64,000 bases of DNA, taken from positions 6,894,501 to 6,958,500 of the forward strand of contig CM075770.1 in assembly GCA_037974665.1 (NCBI GenBank), written 5' to 3'. The DNA is from Ehretia macrophylla. Its lineage: Eukaryota; Streptophyta; Magnoliopsida; Boraginales; Ehretiaceae. Below are positions 13,478 to 25,847 of the stretch, piece by piece (position 1 is the first letter of the stretch; the number at the start of each line of letters is the position of its first letter). The notes under the pieces are model-generated. The model was not told the DNA's origin, searched no databases, and was given only the letters and a program-made list of their open reading frames with translations. The position numbers and the translations under genes are program-made.

Positions 13478-13869
13478 ATAGAAGCTTTTGCAATTGGTGA
13501 TGCAAATGTTGGCCTTAGGCATGCAAAAATCAGATTTGTGTCTCCAAGAAGCACAATTTGAATCATCCTAGCATGGGCATATGCATGTGTCGAGATTTTG
13601 GGTGCATTGGGCAGGGTTTTTGCGTTAATTTTTATGCATTTGTGTCATAGAATTGTCATGCGAATATTGGGAATTTAGGGAATCTAGGTAGAATAAAATA
13701 TAGGAATGTTTGTTGATGAGTTGAATTATAAATAGAATAATAGATAGTGGGAAATGTAGGAATAGTTTAGTATTATTTTATTATTAGTGGAGTTTGTAGA
13801 GAATTTGAATTAGGAATATAATATTGGTTAGTGGACTGTGTAGGATTCTTTCTTGAGTAGCGTGTAGGC

Positions 13870-14310
13870 ACACAGTTCGAGGTTTAGGATACGCACTACG
13901 AGGCATGCACCAAAATCAATACGGGGTACGAATCACGAGGTAGACACGAACTACGAGACGAATGCACGTTTTTCAAGTAAATGCATGCAACCCTAAATGA
14001 ATGCATGTAATTCAATGCAAGGCACACAAAACGAATACAATTCTTAAACCTAGGTCAAGCCACGCAAATCTAGGTCAAGGCACACGAAACGAGGTATCGC
14101 ACGCAAATCGAGGTCTCGCACGTAATTCAAGGTCAGGACACGTATATCTAGGTATACAGTACATCGAGGATTAGGGCACACAATTTTAAGTCAAGGCACG
14201 TATGACGAAGTATGCACGAAAACCAAGACAGGGCATGCAATCCAAGATCAGTCATATAATTCTAGGTCTAAGACACGTAAATCGAGGTAACACATGTTAT
14301 TCAGGGTCAG
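13870..14310 (-). repeat. Short diverged tandem subrepeats at the U3 end of the LTR
   Basis: A motif of about 20-22 bp, roughly AGGTCAGGGCACGCAAATCG on the + strand, is repeated many times in diverged form (GCACGCAAATC, GCACGTAATTCAAGG, GCACGTATATCTAGG and similar). Comparable blocks occur at about 24090-24500, 28560-28970, 42690-43030, 51700-52010 and 58225-58530. The LTR at 15664-19237 has lost part of this block. Confidence 0.75.
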
Positions 14311-14318
14311 GCCTCATA

Positions 14319-14335
14319 TCCACCCCTCCTTAAAA
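14319..14335 (-). other. Polypurine tract of element A
   Basis: The + strand reads TCCACCCCTCCTTAAAA, so the element strand reads TTTTAAGGAGGGGTGGA immediately before the 3' LTR. This is where plus-strand DNA synthesis would be primed. It is followed at 14336-14354 by the inverted repeat GAATTTCG/CGAAATTC seen in all copies. Confidence 0.85.
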
Positions 14336-15658
14336 GAATTTCGTACCGAAATTCATTCTTGCCTATTGAGGTCATTTAGACGGATCTGACCCTTGTTATT
14401 CTTCCTACTCCAGTTCGTCCCGTGTTTGGTGATCTCTTACCACAACCAATTCACTTCCTATGTTTCTCCAATAATTTAATTATGTGTGACCTCTACATTT
14501 ACAGTTCTTTCCTTTGAACGACTCTATTCTCCATTTGATCTTAAGGTCAAGTTCATTAACTAAGGTTAGAGTCTTCAAACATAGTCATCAAAGTTGTATT
14601 GTTATTCTAACAATAGAACTATAACTCCAAAATCATGACTCATGTTGTATCAATCTCGCATTCATACCTCAAAAGGAATATCACAATAATTCCATGATCC
14701 TAGGGTGACATACGCTAATTTCAAGATGATAGGTCTATATCCGTATTACATATCCTATCTACTAGCTTCAAAATTGTTAGCACGTAGGACATACACATGT
14801 TATGGATTATTTCCACGATACGACCCTATTTTCAGATTGAACTCACCAAACAAACTAATCCATCTCAAGTCGTTATCTATCGGTAGTATCATAGTTCTTA
14901 TCTTGAAGGTACATTGGATTAGTAAATCTTCTAATGACTAGTCTTCCGGTTATAAGCTCCTATTCACTAACATTCTTCCCCAGTTCCGTTAACCTTTACG
15001 CTCGTAATCAAGGAGAAATACCGTTGAGATTCGTTAAACTCAAACTCTAAGGTTTATTAGGTACCACCAATAAATTGCCATCGAAATTGCATGGGTAAAC
15101 TAATCATGTAGCACTAGTTCAACTTTTCAAGTAAGCTTCATCAGCTTGTGATCCACAATTTATTTCCTTATTCAAATATCTATTTTCAAGTCACAAGGCT
15201 TCAGAATTTTCTTTTAATCTTATCCAAAACTCCTAAGGCGAATAGTTTCAACCTCAATCCAAGGTTACGTCATACTTAAGAAGACAATGGTCTTACTCAC
15301 TTAGCGACCTAGTCATTCCTTCGAACACTTAATGCCCGCCAATATATCTTCGACATTAATGTTACTAAGCTGGGTTCATCGCCATGTAAGTGATATCAAT
15401 GCTCTACTAGGTTACCGGTTGTACAACAACAATCCTAGGACTATAAATGGGTACCGAAATGACCAAGCTCATAAAATACTTACACGAGATAACTTCAAGG
15501 TTGTATCAATATAAGAATTATGACCATGAGGCATCCTTCAACATAACCTAATAGAACTTCAAAAGTAATCAGGCACTTATTTAACTATCACTACAAGATT
15601 CACCCCTCTTATTCAACCACCACAATTCGAAGTCTACCGATCGCTAGTTTCTAGATGT

Positions 15659-15663
15659 GAAAC
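15659..15663. repeat. Target site duplication, left copy (GAAAC)
   Basis: GAAAC precedes the solo LTR starting at 15664, and the identical pentamer follows it at 19238-19242. The flanking sequence on the two sides joins into the continuous internal-domain sequence seen in the plus-strand element near 56845. Confidence 0.9.
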
Positions 15664-18600
15664 TATCACGCCCCAACCCGGCATATAAAGGTTGGACTAG
15701 GGTGTGATTTAAACATTCAAGTCACGTCTTGTACTTAACCATTCATGAAGATTTAACACTTAACGTTTTGGCCTAAACTCTAAAAATTTTAGAAAAACCG
15801 ACAGCATAACGGCTGTAATTGGGCTCTTTGGTTTGGCTTAATTCTCTAAACGCCTCAAAATTTACCATCTGGAATTCATTTCCAACTAAGATTACTATTT
15901 ATCATCAATTGAAATGCCTACTAGTTGTCTTGATGTCTCGTTTGATTAATAACCTAGCATGATATTATGTCTCGTTCGTTTGTTAATCCTCGTTACAAAA
16001 GTACCTGTTGATCTTAGCTTAATAGCTTGTACCTGCTTAAGATTTGGTTGGGTCATTTTACTTAGCCTTTAGCTAATACTTCATAATCCTATTATAGATA
16101 CTAGCAGTAATAATAGCAAAGCGATCATAGTAGTGTCTAGTGTCTGTCTAGTTAATATTAGTACAACCCAAAATTAGACCCCAAATTACAACGGGGGTCT
16201 TTTACATTACACATCAAGCAACATAAAAAGGAATAGTCTTCAAGTAGCATAGTTCACAAATAGCCATAATCACGCAAAGCACGTAGGACAGGCAATCACT
16301 CCAAAGAATCATTGTTAGGCCCATCGTTCTCAAGTTCCTGTTCTTGATCTTCTTCACCTGAGATGATAAAAGAGGGTGAGTCCTTATGAACTCAGTGAGG
16401 GGGAACGAGAAATAGGTTTTGAAACTCATTTTCTGGTTCAACTTATGAAAATCCTTTTGCAAGCATGAATATAACACAATTAAGTACATAACAATAATAT
16501 AAAGTAAAGGAACACAATTACCAGTCTTTCCTCCCTGAGGTTCTCTAAGAACCAAGTGAGAGTACTTACACATATAGAAAAAGGATACGGTGAGCTTTTG
16601 CTCTCAGTTGTTGTGGCCGACTTCAAATCATCCCCTTAACACGCCTAGTGGGAGTACTCCGGATGTACCCCGAAATCCTACGACCCAACTCTCCGAAGAA
16701 GTTTAGCCCCCAAGCGAGAGAGGGAATTGGACCATGGTAGTCACGGGTGCACCGGCAAGCCCGATGTCGTCCGGTGTGCGTGATCGCTACCATGCCAGAA
16801 TGAAAGGTTGCAACCTTGTATGCAATGCACATTTATGACATTTAATATATCACATTAGGAAGACAACAAAGTAGGTTGCCTCTGGACAGTCATAAGATTG
16901 CACATTGACAAGTAAACAAGCGAGGCACGAATAGACAAGTAATTTCACTTGAAAAGCATATGGAGTTATATGAACATTAAACGGGCAGCCATGTAATGCA
17001 TGTAAATCAAGTCATATAACTCATTTCAACGTCCACGTAATCAAATAATAAGGTTATTCAACACGCAACAACAATCTACATGGTTTGGATGCAAGAAAGG
17101 CCTATTTGTCAACATGCAACGAATCAATATCACATTTAGGGCTATAAGGCAACTACGGGCAGCCTACTAAACATATAATTTCATACAATATCCAAATGAT
17201 CAACACTTAGCAAGCCTACCTAGTCACTAGGGTTTCCATTTCGTGCTTACCCGTGCGATTAAGCCCCAACTCAACTCAAAGTCAATCTCAAGCCATACAT
17301 CAATTAATTCAAACATCCCCAAGTATTCAAAACAGTCCACACAACATCCCAAAGCCACAATCCCAAGCATTTAATTCAACAAGAGAAGTTACAACAATTT
17401 TTCTAAGCATAACACTAAGTAAAACCCTTACTACAATAGGCTGTTTTCTCACAATCATTAAGACAAGAAAACAATCTCAAATTCCAGTGAATAAGATGTC
17501 AAATTAAAGCTTAAGAAGTGAACTAAAATAAAAAACAAACCTTGCATCATTTGGAGTTCGGGATCAATAGTTATAGCCAAAACAGTGGGATTGCACAAAA
17601 CTGTCCAGATTTGCACACATTTCAATAATTATCGTTTTTGAGGTCTTTAGGGTCAGATTTAGCCTTAGTCCATTTCTGACAAAAATTTCCAGAACTGAAA
17701 AACCTAGCAGAAAACAAAATTTCATACATTTTGGACATCATTTACTAAGTCAGAACTAGTTCGTTCCACAAAGTCAGTGCATCTGCCAAAACCTGCTTCT
17801 TTTTTTTTTCCAGACTTCCAGATTTGGACACATTTTAATGATTTGTCATTTTGAGGACCTTAGAATCAAAATTAGCTTTGTCCTATTTCTACGACAAATG
17901 TTCAAAACTGGCCAGCTACCAATTTTCATGCATTTTAAACATCATTTGCCTAGCCAAACTCACCTCGCAACAACAAGTCAGAGAGCTGTCAACAAACCCG
18001 ATTTCATCTATCATCATCTTCAACCCAAAATCTTGCCATGCATGGTTGTAAAAGGTTATGAACACACAAATAACTCAAGTACAGAAGCAAAGAAATACAT
18101 TTAAGAGCATGCATGTGGATTTTTTAAGGATTTTCAAAAGGTTTTAGCCCTCACCTTAGCAAATCAACAAGAAGATGCACAAAACTTGATGAAGCACAAA
18201 TTTCTTCTTCTTCCTTGCTTAGCCAAGACACCACCCGATTTCTCTCTATTTTTTCCTAGCTTAGTGGCCAAGTTCTTAGTACATGCATGTGGTTACAACA
18301 AGAAGAAAAGAAATGGAACCTAGTAAACTCACCAAGGCCGAAATGGTTGTTCAAAAAGCATGCATATGTGATTCTTGCATCCTAGCTAGCTTGATCGAGT
18401 TTCTTGCTTGTGGCTTGTCTTGATTAACTATGGTATGATGAAGATGAGCTATGAAGTCATCAAGATTCAGCTAGGGCTGAGAGAAAGAGAGAAGAATGAG
18501 AGGGAGAGAGAGAAGAGTGAGAGGAAAATGAGAGAAATGAAAAAAAAAACAAAAGCCTTGCAATTGATGAAGTATGTTCGGCCTTAGGCAGCCAAAATTC

Positions 18601-19237
18601 AGCCTTTTTGTGTCTTCAAGATGTAATTTGAAATTCCTAGCATGGGCAAGCAAGCATTGTCGAGATTTGGAAGCTTTTGCAAAGGTTTTTGAGCAATTTT
18701 TTTATGCATTTGTGTCATAGAATGTCATAAAATGTTTGGGAATAAGATTTGAATTATGCAATGCAAGCACAAAGCCCTTGTAGTGGTCGGCCAAGGCAAT
18801 AAAAAATCTGATTTTTTGTCATCTTATGTACATTATTTAATTGTGTGTTGAAAGTGCAAAAAGAATAAGGAATAAAGAATAAGGAATGTCTAGCTTTTTG
18901 TGAGATTTTGTCTTCTAGTAGGTTGAATTAGTAATTTAATAATAGTTAGTGGATTTTGTAGGATTAATAAATGACCTAGTACTTTGTGCAAGATGCTTTC
19001 TTGATTAGTGTGAGGGCACACTTTCCTAGGTCTAGGGCACATACTACGAGGTAGGACATGAACTACGAGACGAATGCACATTTTTCTAGTAAATGCACGC
19101 AATCCTAAATGAATGCACGTAATTCAATGCATGGCACACAAAACGAACACAATTCTTAAACCTAGGTCAAGGCACACAAATCTAGATTAGGGCACATGAA
19201 ATGAGGTATCGCACACAAATTGAGGTCGGGCCTCACA
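15664..19237 (-). mobile_element. Solo LTR nested in element A internal domain
   Basis: A single LTR of about 3.57 kb begins TATCACGCCCCAACCCGGC and ends GGTCGGGCCTCACA on the + strand. It is flanked by a perfect 5-bp duplication (GAAAC) and has neither PBS nor polypurine tract beside it. It therefore represents insertion of a second family member into element A followed by LTR-LTR recombination. Its sequence is closer to the plus-strand element (51682-61886) than to element A's own LTRs, for example in the segment around 15960-16080. Its U3 subrepeat block is shortened by an internal deletion near 19200-19225. Confidence 0.92.
16623..16832 (-). other. Recurrent 69-codon open frame inside LTR (copy 2)
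   Basis: This is the nested solo LTR's copy of the ATG-initiated frame beginning MCIAYKVATFHSGM and containing PSLAWGLNFFGELGRRIS. It has the same length and relative position as the other copies. Function is unknown. Confidence 0.35.
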
Positions 19238-19242
19238 GAAAC
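19238..19242. repeat. Target site duplication, right copy (GAAAC)
   Basis: Identical to 15659-15663. The sequence after it (GGTGCACATA) is the expected continuation of the internal domain. Confidence 0.9.
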
Positions 19243-20803
19243 GGTGCACATAGATACGGTGGGCTAACAATAGTCTCTTGGGTTATTATGACTCTAATTC
19301 ATCTCTATCTTAACTATATGAAATCTTACTCTTCTCATTTACATGTTCAACTAACTAAAAGCATCAAGACTCATCGACCTTAGGTCCTAGGGTTCACCAT
19401 GAATCATCATGTATACTCACTACTAGCTATTTAGGATTACTAATCATACCCTAACGACTCCGCTTTGTAACCAAATGCTTTAATCTCATTTTCATGGTTT
19501 ATATATTAGGTCCATCGGTAATACTTAGGGATATATGCTTCCTAATATCCTTTAGGGTATCCAAATAACGAGTGTATAGAATGACTTGCTTTGCATAATC
19601 ACAACTAAATCTGAGAGGCACCAAATTAATACCATGATTCTAAATATCACCAATATCCAACTTAGGACCTTTAGCAACGTTAGTCATCTAATGCATAATT
19701 CAATTCCTTACACTTCTATCCGACCTAACATTTTAGGTGCAGTTTTCCAAACACGAGTTCTAGCTACGTGAATTCCTTGATTCCAACATTCCTATACCTT
19801 GTTATACTAAAGAATCATCCACCTTGTTAAACTCAGTCTCTATAGCTGCCTACATGCCTTGAGGTTATCCATTGTTAGCTCACTTAAATACGCTATCCAT
19901 GACTTAATAATCTAACCCTTAAAAGTAAACTATTGTCAACTTCCACGAATTTACCTCTTAATTTCTAGGCCATGATCTCAACACTTAGTGAACTTGAAAC
20001 TTGCTAGTATACACCATATCAGATTCATCAATGCTTAATTCCAATCAAGTAAGGATTCAATCGTACGAGTATATTACTAACTTCTTAGATAGTCTATCAA
20101 GCCAATTTTAAGATGTGAGAAATGGATTCAAAGAAACTTCCAAGTCAACTTCCACTATCAGCACATGAGAATATATACTATTCTACATATTTAATAGTAT
20201 ACCCTTATATCTAAGGAAGTAGGATCTCTTTAACCTTTATACTTGAACCACAATAAGAAGAACTGTTTAACGGAATCAAAACTTCATAGCTATAAAATTG
20301 ATAACTTAATCATAGGTATGAGTATTCCAAAGATAAGGGGATAACTTTACCTCAACATTTATACATGTGCTACGCATTTTATATATGCATATCCAATAAT
20401 ACATACGATCCATCGAATACCTGTGAAGATGCGAGAAATCTCTAACCGAGCCTTTTTGTTCGTCCTGCACAAACTCACTTCCCTGAAAGTCATAATCCTA
20501 ACTATCTATGTGTATAAACAGTCATTCACAATTATATAACATGCACATGTATCAAGGAAGGAGTATAAAAGCATGCATGCATTATCGAGGTCACTAGCGT
20601 GTCGGTGGGCATGACATAGAATACATATGGTCCTCAAAGACACATAATATTCAATGCTCAAAGCAATTAAAGCACATTAGCACACATTAACACATATAAA
20701 CAAGATATCATAATTACCTTAGGGCTTCTACCCATGGTCCAAGAGTTGAACCCAACTAATGCCTAGTTACTAAACTAAGCTCTGATACCATTCTACTATA
20801 AGG
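19243..20803 (-). mobile_element. Internal domain of element A, 5' half (non-coding)
   Basis: This corresponds in reverse complement to about 55377-56840 of the plus-strand element. It runs from the nested insertion to the PBS and 5' LTR. Together with 14319-15663 it gives an internal domain of about 2.9 kb. No gag-like frame follows the PBS. Open stretches are at most about 60 codons. Confidence 0.85.
20779..20790 (-). other. Primer-binding site of element A (initiator Met tRNA type)
   Basis: The + strand GCTCTGATACCA is the reverse complement of TGGTATCAGAGC, which matches the 3' end of plant initiator methionine tRNA. It lies 13 nt from the 5' LTR end (20804). The identical spacing is found in the plus-strand element. 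Confidence 0.93.
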
Positions 20804-23800
20804 TGTCATGCCCCAACCCGACCTGTAGAGGTTAGACTAGGGTGTGATCTAAACGTTCATATCATTTCACATACTTAATCATTTATGAAGATTTAACGCT
20901 TAACGTTAGCCTAGAACTCTAAAAATTTTCGGAAGATCGGCAGCATAACGGCTGTAATTGGCTCCTTAGTTTGACCTAATTTTTAAACGCCTCAATTATT
21001 CCAATCATTAATCCAATTCCATTAAGGACTCCTATTTTGTCACCAACCGATTTGCCTACTAGTTTATCTTGAAAGTCTCGTTTGGTTAATAAGCCTAACA
21101 TGATAACTATGTCCTGTTTATTTGTCAATTTCCTATCATGCAAGTACCTATTATCCTTAGCTTGTGCATGATCACTAGATGAGATTGAGTAGAGTTACAT
21201 TATTTACTTCTTCACCTAGCGGTTCAAACGTCTACGATAACTACTAATTAAATGACGAAAGTAAACAATCAAATAAAGAGTTCGTTCGGCTACAATCAAT
21301 ACAAGCCAAAATTAGACCAAATTACAACGGGGTCATTTACATCAATAAAATGAACAGTTCGCAATCAAACACAATATCCATATAGCAACCACTTTCAGGC
21401 AAAGCACAAAAGCATGTAGTCACTCCAAGGAATCATCAACAAGCACATTTACTTCGGTTACTTGTTCCAAATCTGCTGCACCTGTGACAAAAAAGAGGGT
21501 GAGTCCTTATGAACTCAGCGGGGGGGAACGAGAAATAAGTTTTGAAACTCATTTTTCGGTTCAACTTATGAAAATCCTTTTGCAAGCATGAATATAACAC
21601 AATTAAGTACAGAACAATAATACAAAAGTAAATGAACACAATTACTGGTCTTTCCTCCTTGAGGTCCTTGAGGAACTAAGCAAGAGTACTTATACACATA
21701 GTAAAAAGGATACGGTGAGCTTTTGCTCTCAGTTGTTGCGGCCGACTTCAAATCATCCCCTTAACACGCCAAGTGGGTGTACTCCGGATGTACCCCGAAA
21801 TCCTACGACCCAACTATCCGAAGAAGTCTAGCCCCCAAGCGAGAGAGGGAATTGGACAATGATAGTCACGGTTGCATCGGTAAACCTGATGCCGCCCGGT
21901 GTGGGTGAACGCTACCACGCCAGAATGAAAGGTTGCAACCTTGTATGCGATGAACATTTATGACATTTAATATATCACATTAGGAGGACAACAAAGTAGG
22001 TTGCCTCCGAACAATCATAAGATTGCACGTTGACAAGTAAACAAGCGAGGCACGAATAGACAAGTAATTTCACTTGAAAAGCATATGGAGTTATATGAAC
22101 ATTAAACGGGAAACCATGTAATGCACGTAAATCAGGTCATATAACTAATTTCAACGTCCACGTAATCAAATAATAAGGTTATTCAACATGCAACAACAAT
22201 CTACGTGGTTCGGATGCCAAAAAGGCCTATTTGTCAACATGCAACGAATCAAAATTACATTTAGGGCGATAAGGAAACTATGGGCAGCCTACTAAACATA
22301 TAATTACACTCAATATTCAAAGGATCAACACTTAGCAAGTTCGCCTAGTCACTAGGGTTTCCATTTCGTACTTACCCGTGCAATTAAGCCCCAAGTCAAC
22401 TCAAAATCAATCTCAAGCCATGCATCAACTAATTCAAACATCCCCAAGTACTCAAAACAGTCCACACAACATCCTAATGCCACAATCCCATGCATTTAAT
22501 ACCACAAGAGAAGTCACAACAAATTTTCTAAGCATATAACTAAGTGAAACCCTTACTGCAATAGGCTGTTTTCTCACAATCATTAAGACAAGCAAACAAT
22601 CTCCAATTCCAGTGAATAAGATTTCAAATTGTAGCCTAAGAAGTGAACTAAAACCAAAAAAAAAAACCTTGCATCATTTGGAGTTCAGGTCCAATAGTTA
22701 TAGCCAAAACAGTGGGATTGCATGAAACTGTCCAGATTTGCACCCATTTCGATAATTGTCGTTTTTGAAGTCCTTAGGGTCAGATTTAGTCTTCATCCAT
22801 TTCTGACAAAAATGTCTAGAACTGAAAAACCTAGCAGCACACCAAATTTCATGCATTTGGACATGATTTACTAAGTCAAAACTAGTTTGTTCTTCAAGGT
22901 CAGTGCATCTGCCAAAACCTACTTCATTTTTCAAGATTTCCAGATTTGGACACATTTTAATGATTTGCCATTTTAAGGTCCTTACATTCAAAATTAGCTT
23001 TGGACTATTTCTACAAAAAAATGTTCAAAACTGGAAAAACTAGTTACCTACCAATTTTCATGCATTTTCAACATCATTTTCCTAGCCAAATTCAACTCGC
23101 AACAACAAGACAGAGAGCTGTCACCAAACCCGATTTCATCTATCATCATCTTCAAGCCAAAATCTTGCCATGCATGGTTGTAAAAGCTTATGAACACACA
23201 TATAACTCAAGTACAGAAGCAAATGCATACATTTAAGACCATGCATGTGGATTTTTGAAGGATTTTCATAAGGTTTTAGCCCTCACCTTAGCAAAACAAC
23301 AAGAAGATGCACAAGACTTTGATGAAGCACAAGATTTGTTCTTTTCCTTGCTTAGCCAAGACTCCACCCGTTTTTTTCTCAATTTTCCTAGCTTAGTGAC
23401 AAAGTTCATAGTAGGTGCATGAGGTTAGAACAAGAAGAAAAGAAATGGAAGCTAGGAAACTCACCTAAACCGAAATGGAAGTTCAAAGAGCTTGCATGTG
23501 TGTTTCTTGCATCCTAGCTTGTTTAATCGAGTTTCTTAGCTTCTAGCTTGCCTTGATGAACCATGAAATGATGAAGATAAGCTATGGGGTGTATGAACTC
23601 AGCCAAAACCGAGATTGAGAGAGAAGAATGAAAGGGAGATAGAGAAATGTGAGGAGAGTGAGAGAAATGAGAGAAAATAGAAGCTTTTGCTATTGTTGAT
23701 GCAAATGTTGGCCTTGGGCATGCAAAAATCAGATTTGTGTCTCCAAGAAGCACAATTTGAATCATCCTAGCATGGGCATATACATGTGTCGAGATTTTGG

Positions 23801-24516
23801 GTGCATTGGGCAGGGTTTTTGTTTAATTTTTATGCATTTGTGTCATAGAATTGTTATAGGAATGTTGGGAATTTAGGGAATATAGGTAGAATAAAATATA
23901 GGAATGTTTGTTGATGAGTTGAATTATGAATAGAATAATAGATAGTGGGAAATATAGGAATAGTTTAGTATTATTTTATTATTAGTGGAGTTTGTAGAGA
24001 ATTTGAATTAGGAATATAATATTGGTTAGTGGACTGTGTAGGATTCTTTCTTGATTAGCGTGTAGGCACATAGTTTGAGGTTTAGGATACGCACTACGAG
24101 GCACACACCAAAATTAATACGGGGCACGAATCACGAGGTAGACACGAACTACGAGACGAATGCACATTTTCCAAGTAAATGCACGCAACCCTAAATGAAT
24201 GCACGTAATTCAATGCATGGCACACAAAACGAATACAATTCTTAACCCTAGGTCAAACCACGCAAATCTAGGTCAGGGCACACGAAACGAGGTATCGCAC
24301 GCAAATCCATGTCTCGCACGTAATTCAAGGTTAGGACACGTATATATAGGTATGTAGTGCATCGAGGATTAGGGGACACATTTCTAAGTCAAGGCACGTA
24401 TGACGAAGCATGCACGAAAACCAAGATAGGGCACGCAATTCAAGATTAGTCATGTAATTCTAGGTCTAAGGCACATAAATCGAGGTAACACACGTTATTC
24501 GGGGTCGGGCCTCACA
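20804..24516 (-). mobile_element. LTR shared by element A (5' LTR) and partial element B (3' LTR)
   Basis: This is a complete LTR of about 3.7 kb starting TGTCATGCCCCAACCCG and ending GGTCGGGCCTCACA on the + strand. On its left is a PBS, so it serves as element A's 5' LTR. On its right is a polypurine tract and the 3' part of a second internal domain, so it also serves as element B's 3' LTR. One LTR between two internal domains is the signature of unequal recombination between LTRs of two elements or a tandem element duplication. It has a premature stop in the otherwise recurrent 69-codon frame. Confidence 0.9.
21814..21957 (-). pseudogene. Interrupted copy of the recurrent LTR open frame
   Basis: The start codon at 21955-21957 is kept (MFIAYKVATFHSG), but the codon that reads GAG in other copies is TAG here (21814-21816). 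The frame ends after about 47 codons instead of 69. Confidence 0.5.
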
Positions 24517-25847
24517 TCCTCCCCTCCTTAAAAGAATTTCGTCCCGAAATTCATTCTTGCCTATTTAGGTCATTTAGACAGATTCTGACCCTTGTTATTC
24601 TTCCTACTCCGGTTCGTCCCGTGTTTGGTGATCTCTTACCACAACCAATTCACTTCCTATCTTTCTCCAATCATTTAGTTCGGTGTGACCTCTACATTTA
24701 CAGTTCTTTCCTTTGAATGACTCTATTCTCCATTTGATCTTAAGGTCAAGTTCATTAACTAAGGTTAGAGTCTTCAAACATAGTCATCAAAGTTGCATCG
24801 GTATTCTAACAATAGAACTATAACTCCAAAATCATGACTCATGTTGTATCAATCTCGCATTCATACCTCAAAAGGAATATCACAATAATTCCATGATCCT
24901 AGGGTGACATACGCTAATTTCAAGATGATAGGTCTATATCCGATTTACATATCCTATCTACTAGCTTCAAAATTGTTAGCACGTAGGACATACACATGTT
25001 ATAGTTTATTTCCATGATACGACCCTATTTTCAGGTTGAACTCACCAAACAAACTAATCCATCTCAAGTTGTCATCTATCGGTAGTATCATAGTTCTTAT
25101 CTTGAAGGTACATTGGATTAGTAAATCTTCTAATGACTAGTCTTCCGGTTATAGGCTCCTATTCACTAACATTCTTTCCCAACTTCGTTAACTTTCACGC
25201 TCGTAATCAAGGAGAAAGACCGTTGAGATTCATTACACTCGAATTCTAAGGTTTATTAAGTATCACCAACAAATTGCCATCGAAATTGCATGGGTAAACT
25301 AATCATGTAGCACTAGTTCAACTTTTCAAGTAAGCTTCATCAGCTTGTGATCCACAATTTATTTCCTTATTCAAATATCTATTTTCAAGTCACAAGGCTT
25401 CAGAATTTTCTTTTAATCTTATCCAAAACTCCTAAGGCGAATAGTTTCAACCTCAATCCAAGGTTACGTGATACTTAAGAAAACAATGGTCCTACTCACT
25501 TAGCGACCTAGTCATTCATTCGAACACTTAATACCCGCCAATATATCTTCGACATTAATGTTACTAAGCTGGGTTCATCACCATGTAAGTGATATCAATG
25601 CTCTACTAGGTTACCGGTCATACAACAACAATCCTAGGACTATAAATGGGTACCGAAATGACCAAGCTCATAAAATACTTACACGAGATAACTTCAAGGT
25701 TGTATCAATATAAGAATTATGACCACGAGGCATCCTTCAACATAACCTAATAGAACTTCAAAAGTAATCAGCCACTTATTTAACTATCACTACAAGATTC
25801 ACCCCTCTTATTCAACGACCACAATTCAAAGTCTACCGATCGCTAGT
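24517..25847 (-). mobile_element. Partial internal domain of element B
   Basis: It begins with a reverse-complemented polypurine tract (TCCTCCCCTCCTTAAAA, 24517-24533) and the inverted repeat at 24534-24552. It then follows 14319-15653 almost base for base up to GATCGCTAGT at 25847. There it stops abruptly and mid-LTR sequence (CAGGCAATCACTCC) begins. The 5' half of the internal domain, the PBS and about 625 bp of the adjoining LTR are missing, as expected from one deletion spanning that junction. Confidence 0.88.

Larger units (their letters stand above)
10655..14318 (-). mobile_element. LARD-like retrotransposon LTR, 3' LTR of minus-strand element A
   Basis: This is a complete LTR of about 3.66 kb, read on the minus strand. 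On the + strand it starts TATCACGCCTCAACCCG (TG degraded to TA) and ends GGCCTCATA, the eroded counterparts of TGTCACGCC and GGCCTCACA in the better-preserved copy at 39473-43040. It is followed at once by a reverse-complemented polypurine tract (from 14319), which identifies it as a 3' LTR. Compared with the LTR at 20804-24516, which it resembles more closely than any other copy, it lacks about 55 bp near 10917. It interrupts satellite at the GGCTGC position of a monomer. No gag, protease, reverse transcriptase or integrase frame is present. Confidence 0.9.
14319..15663 (-). mobile_element. Internal domain of element A, 3' half (non-coding)
   Basis: This is AT-rich sequence matching, in reverse complement, the internal domain of the plus-strand element (about 56860-58205). 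Stops occur in all frames; the longest open stretches are about 60-80 codons and match no retroelement protein I recognise. It is interrupted at 15663 by a solo LTR and continues at 19243. It is nearly identical to 24517-25847, showing that the two arose by duplication or recombination. The last five bases (GAAAC, 15659-15663) are the target duplication of the nested solo LTR. Confidence 0.85.
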
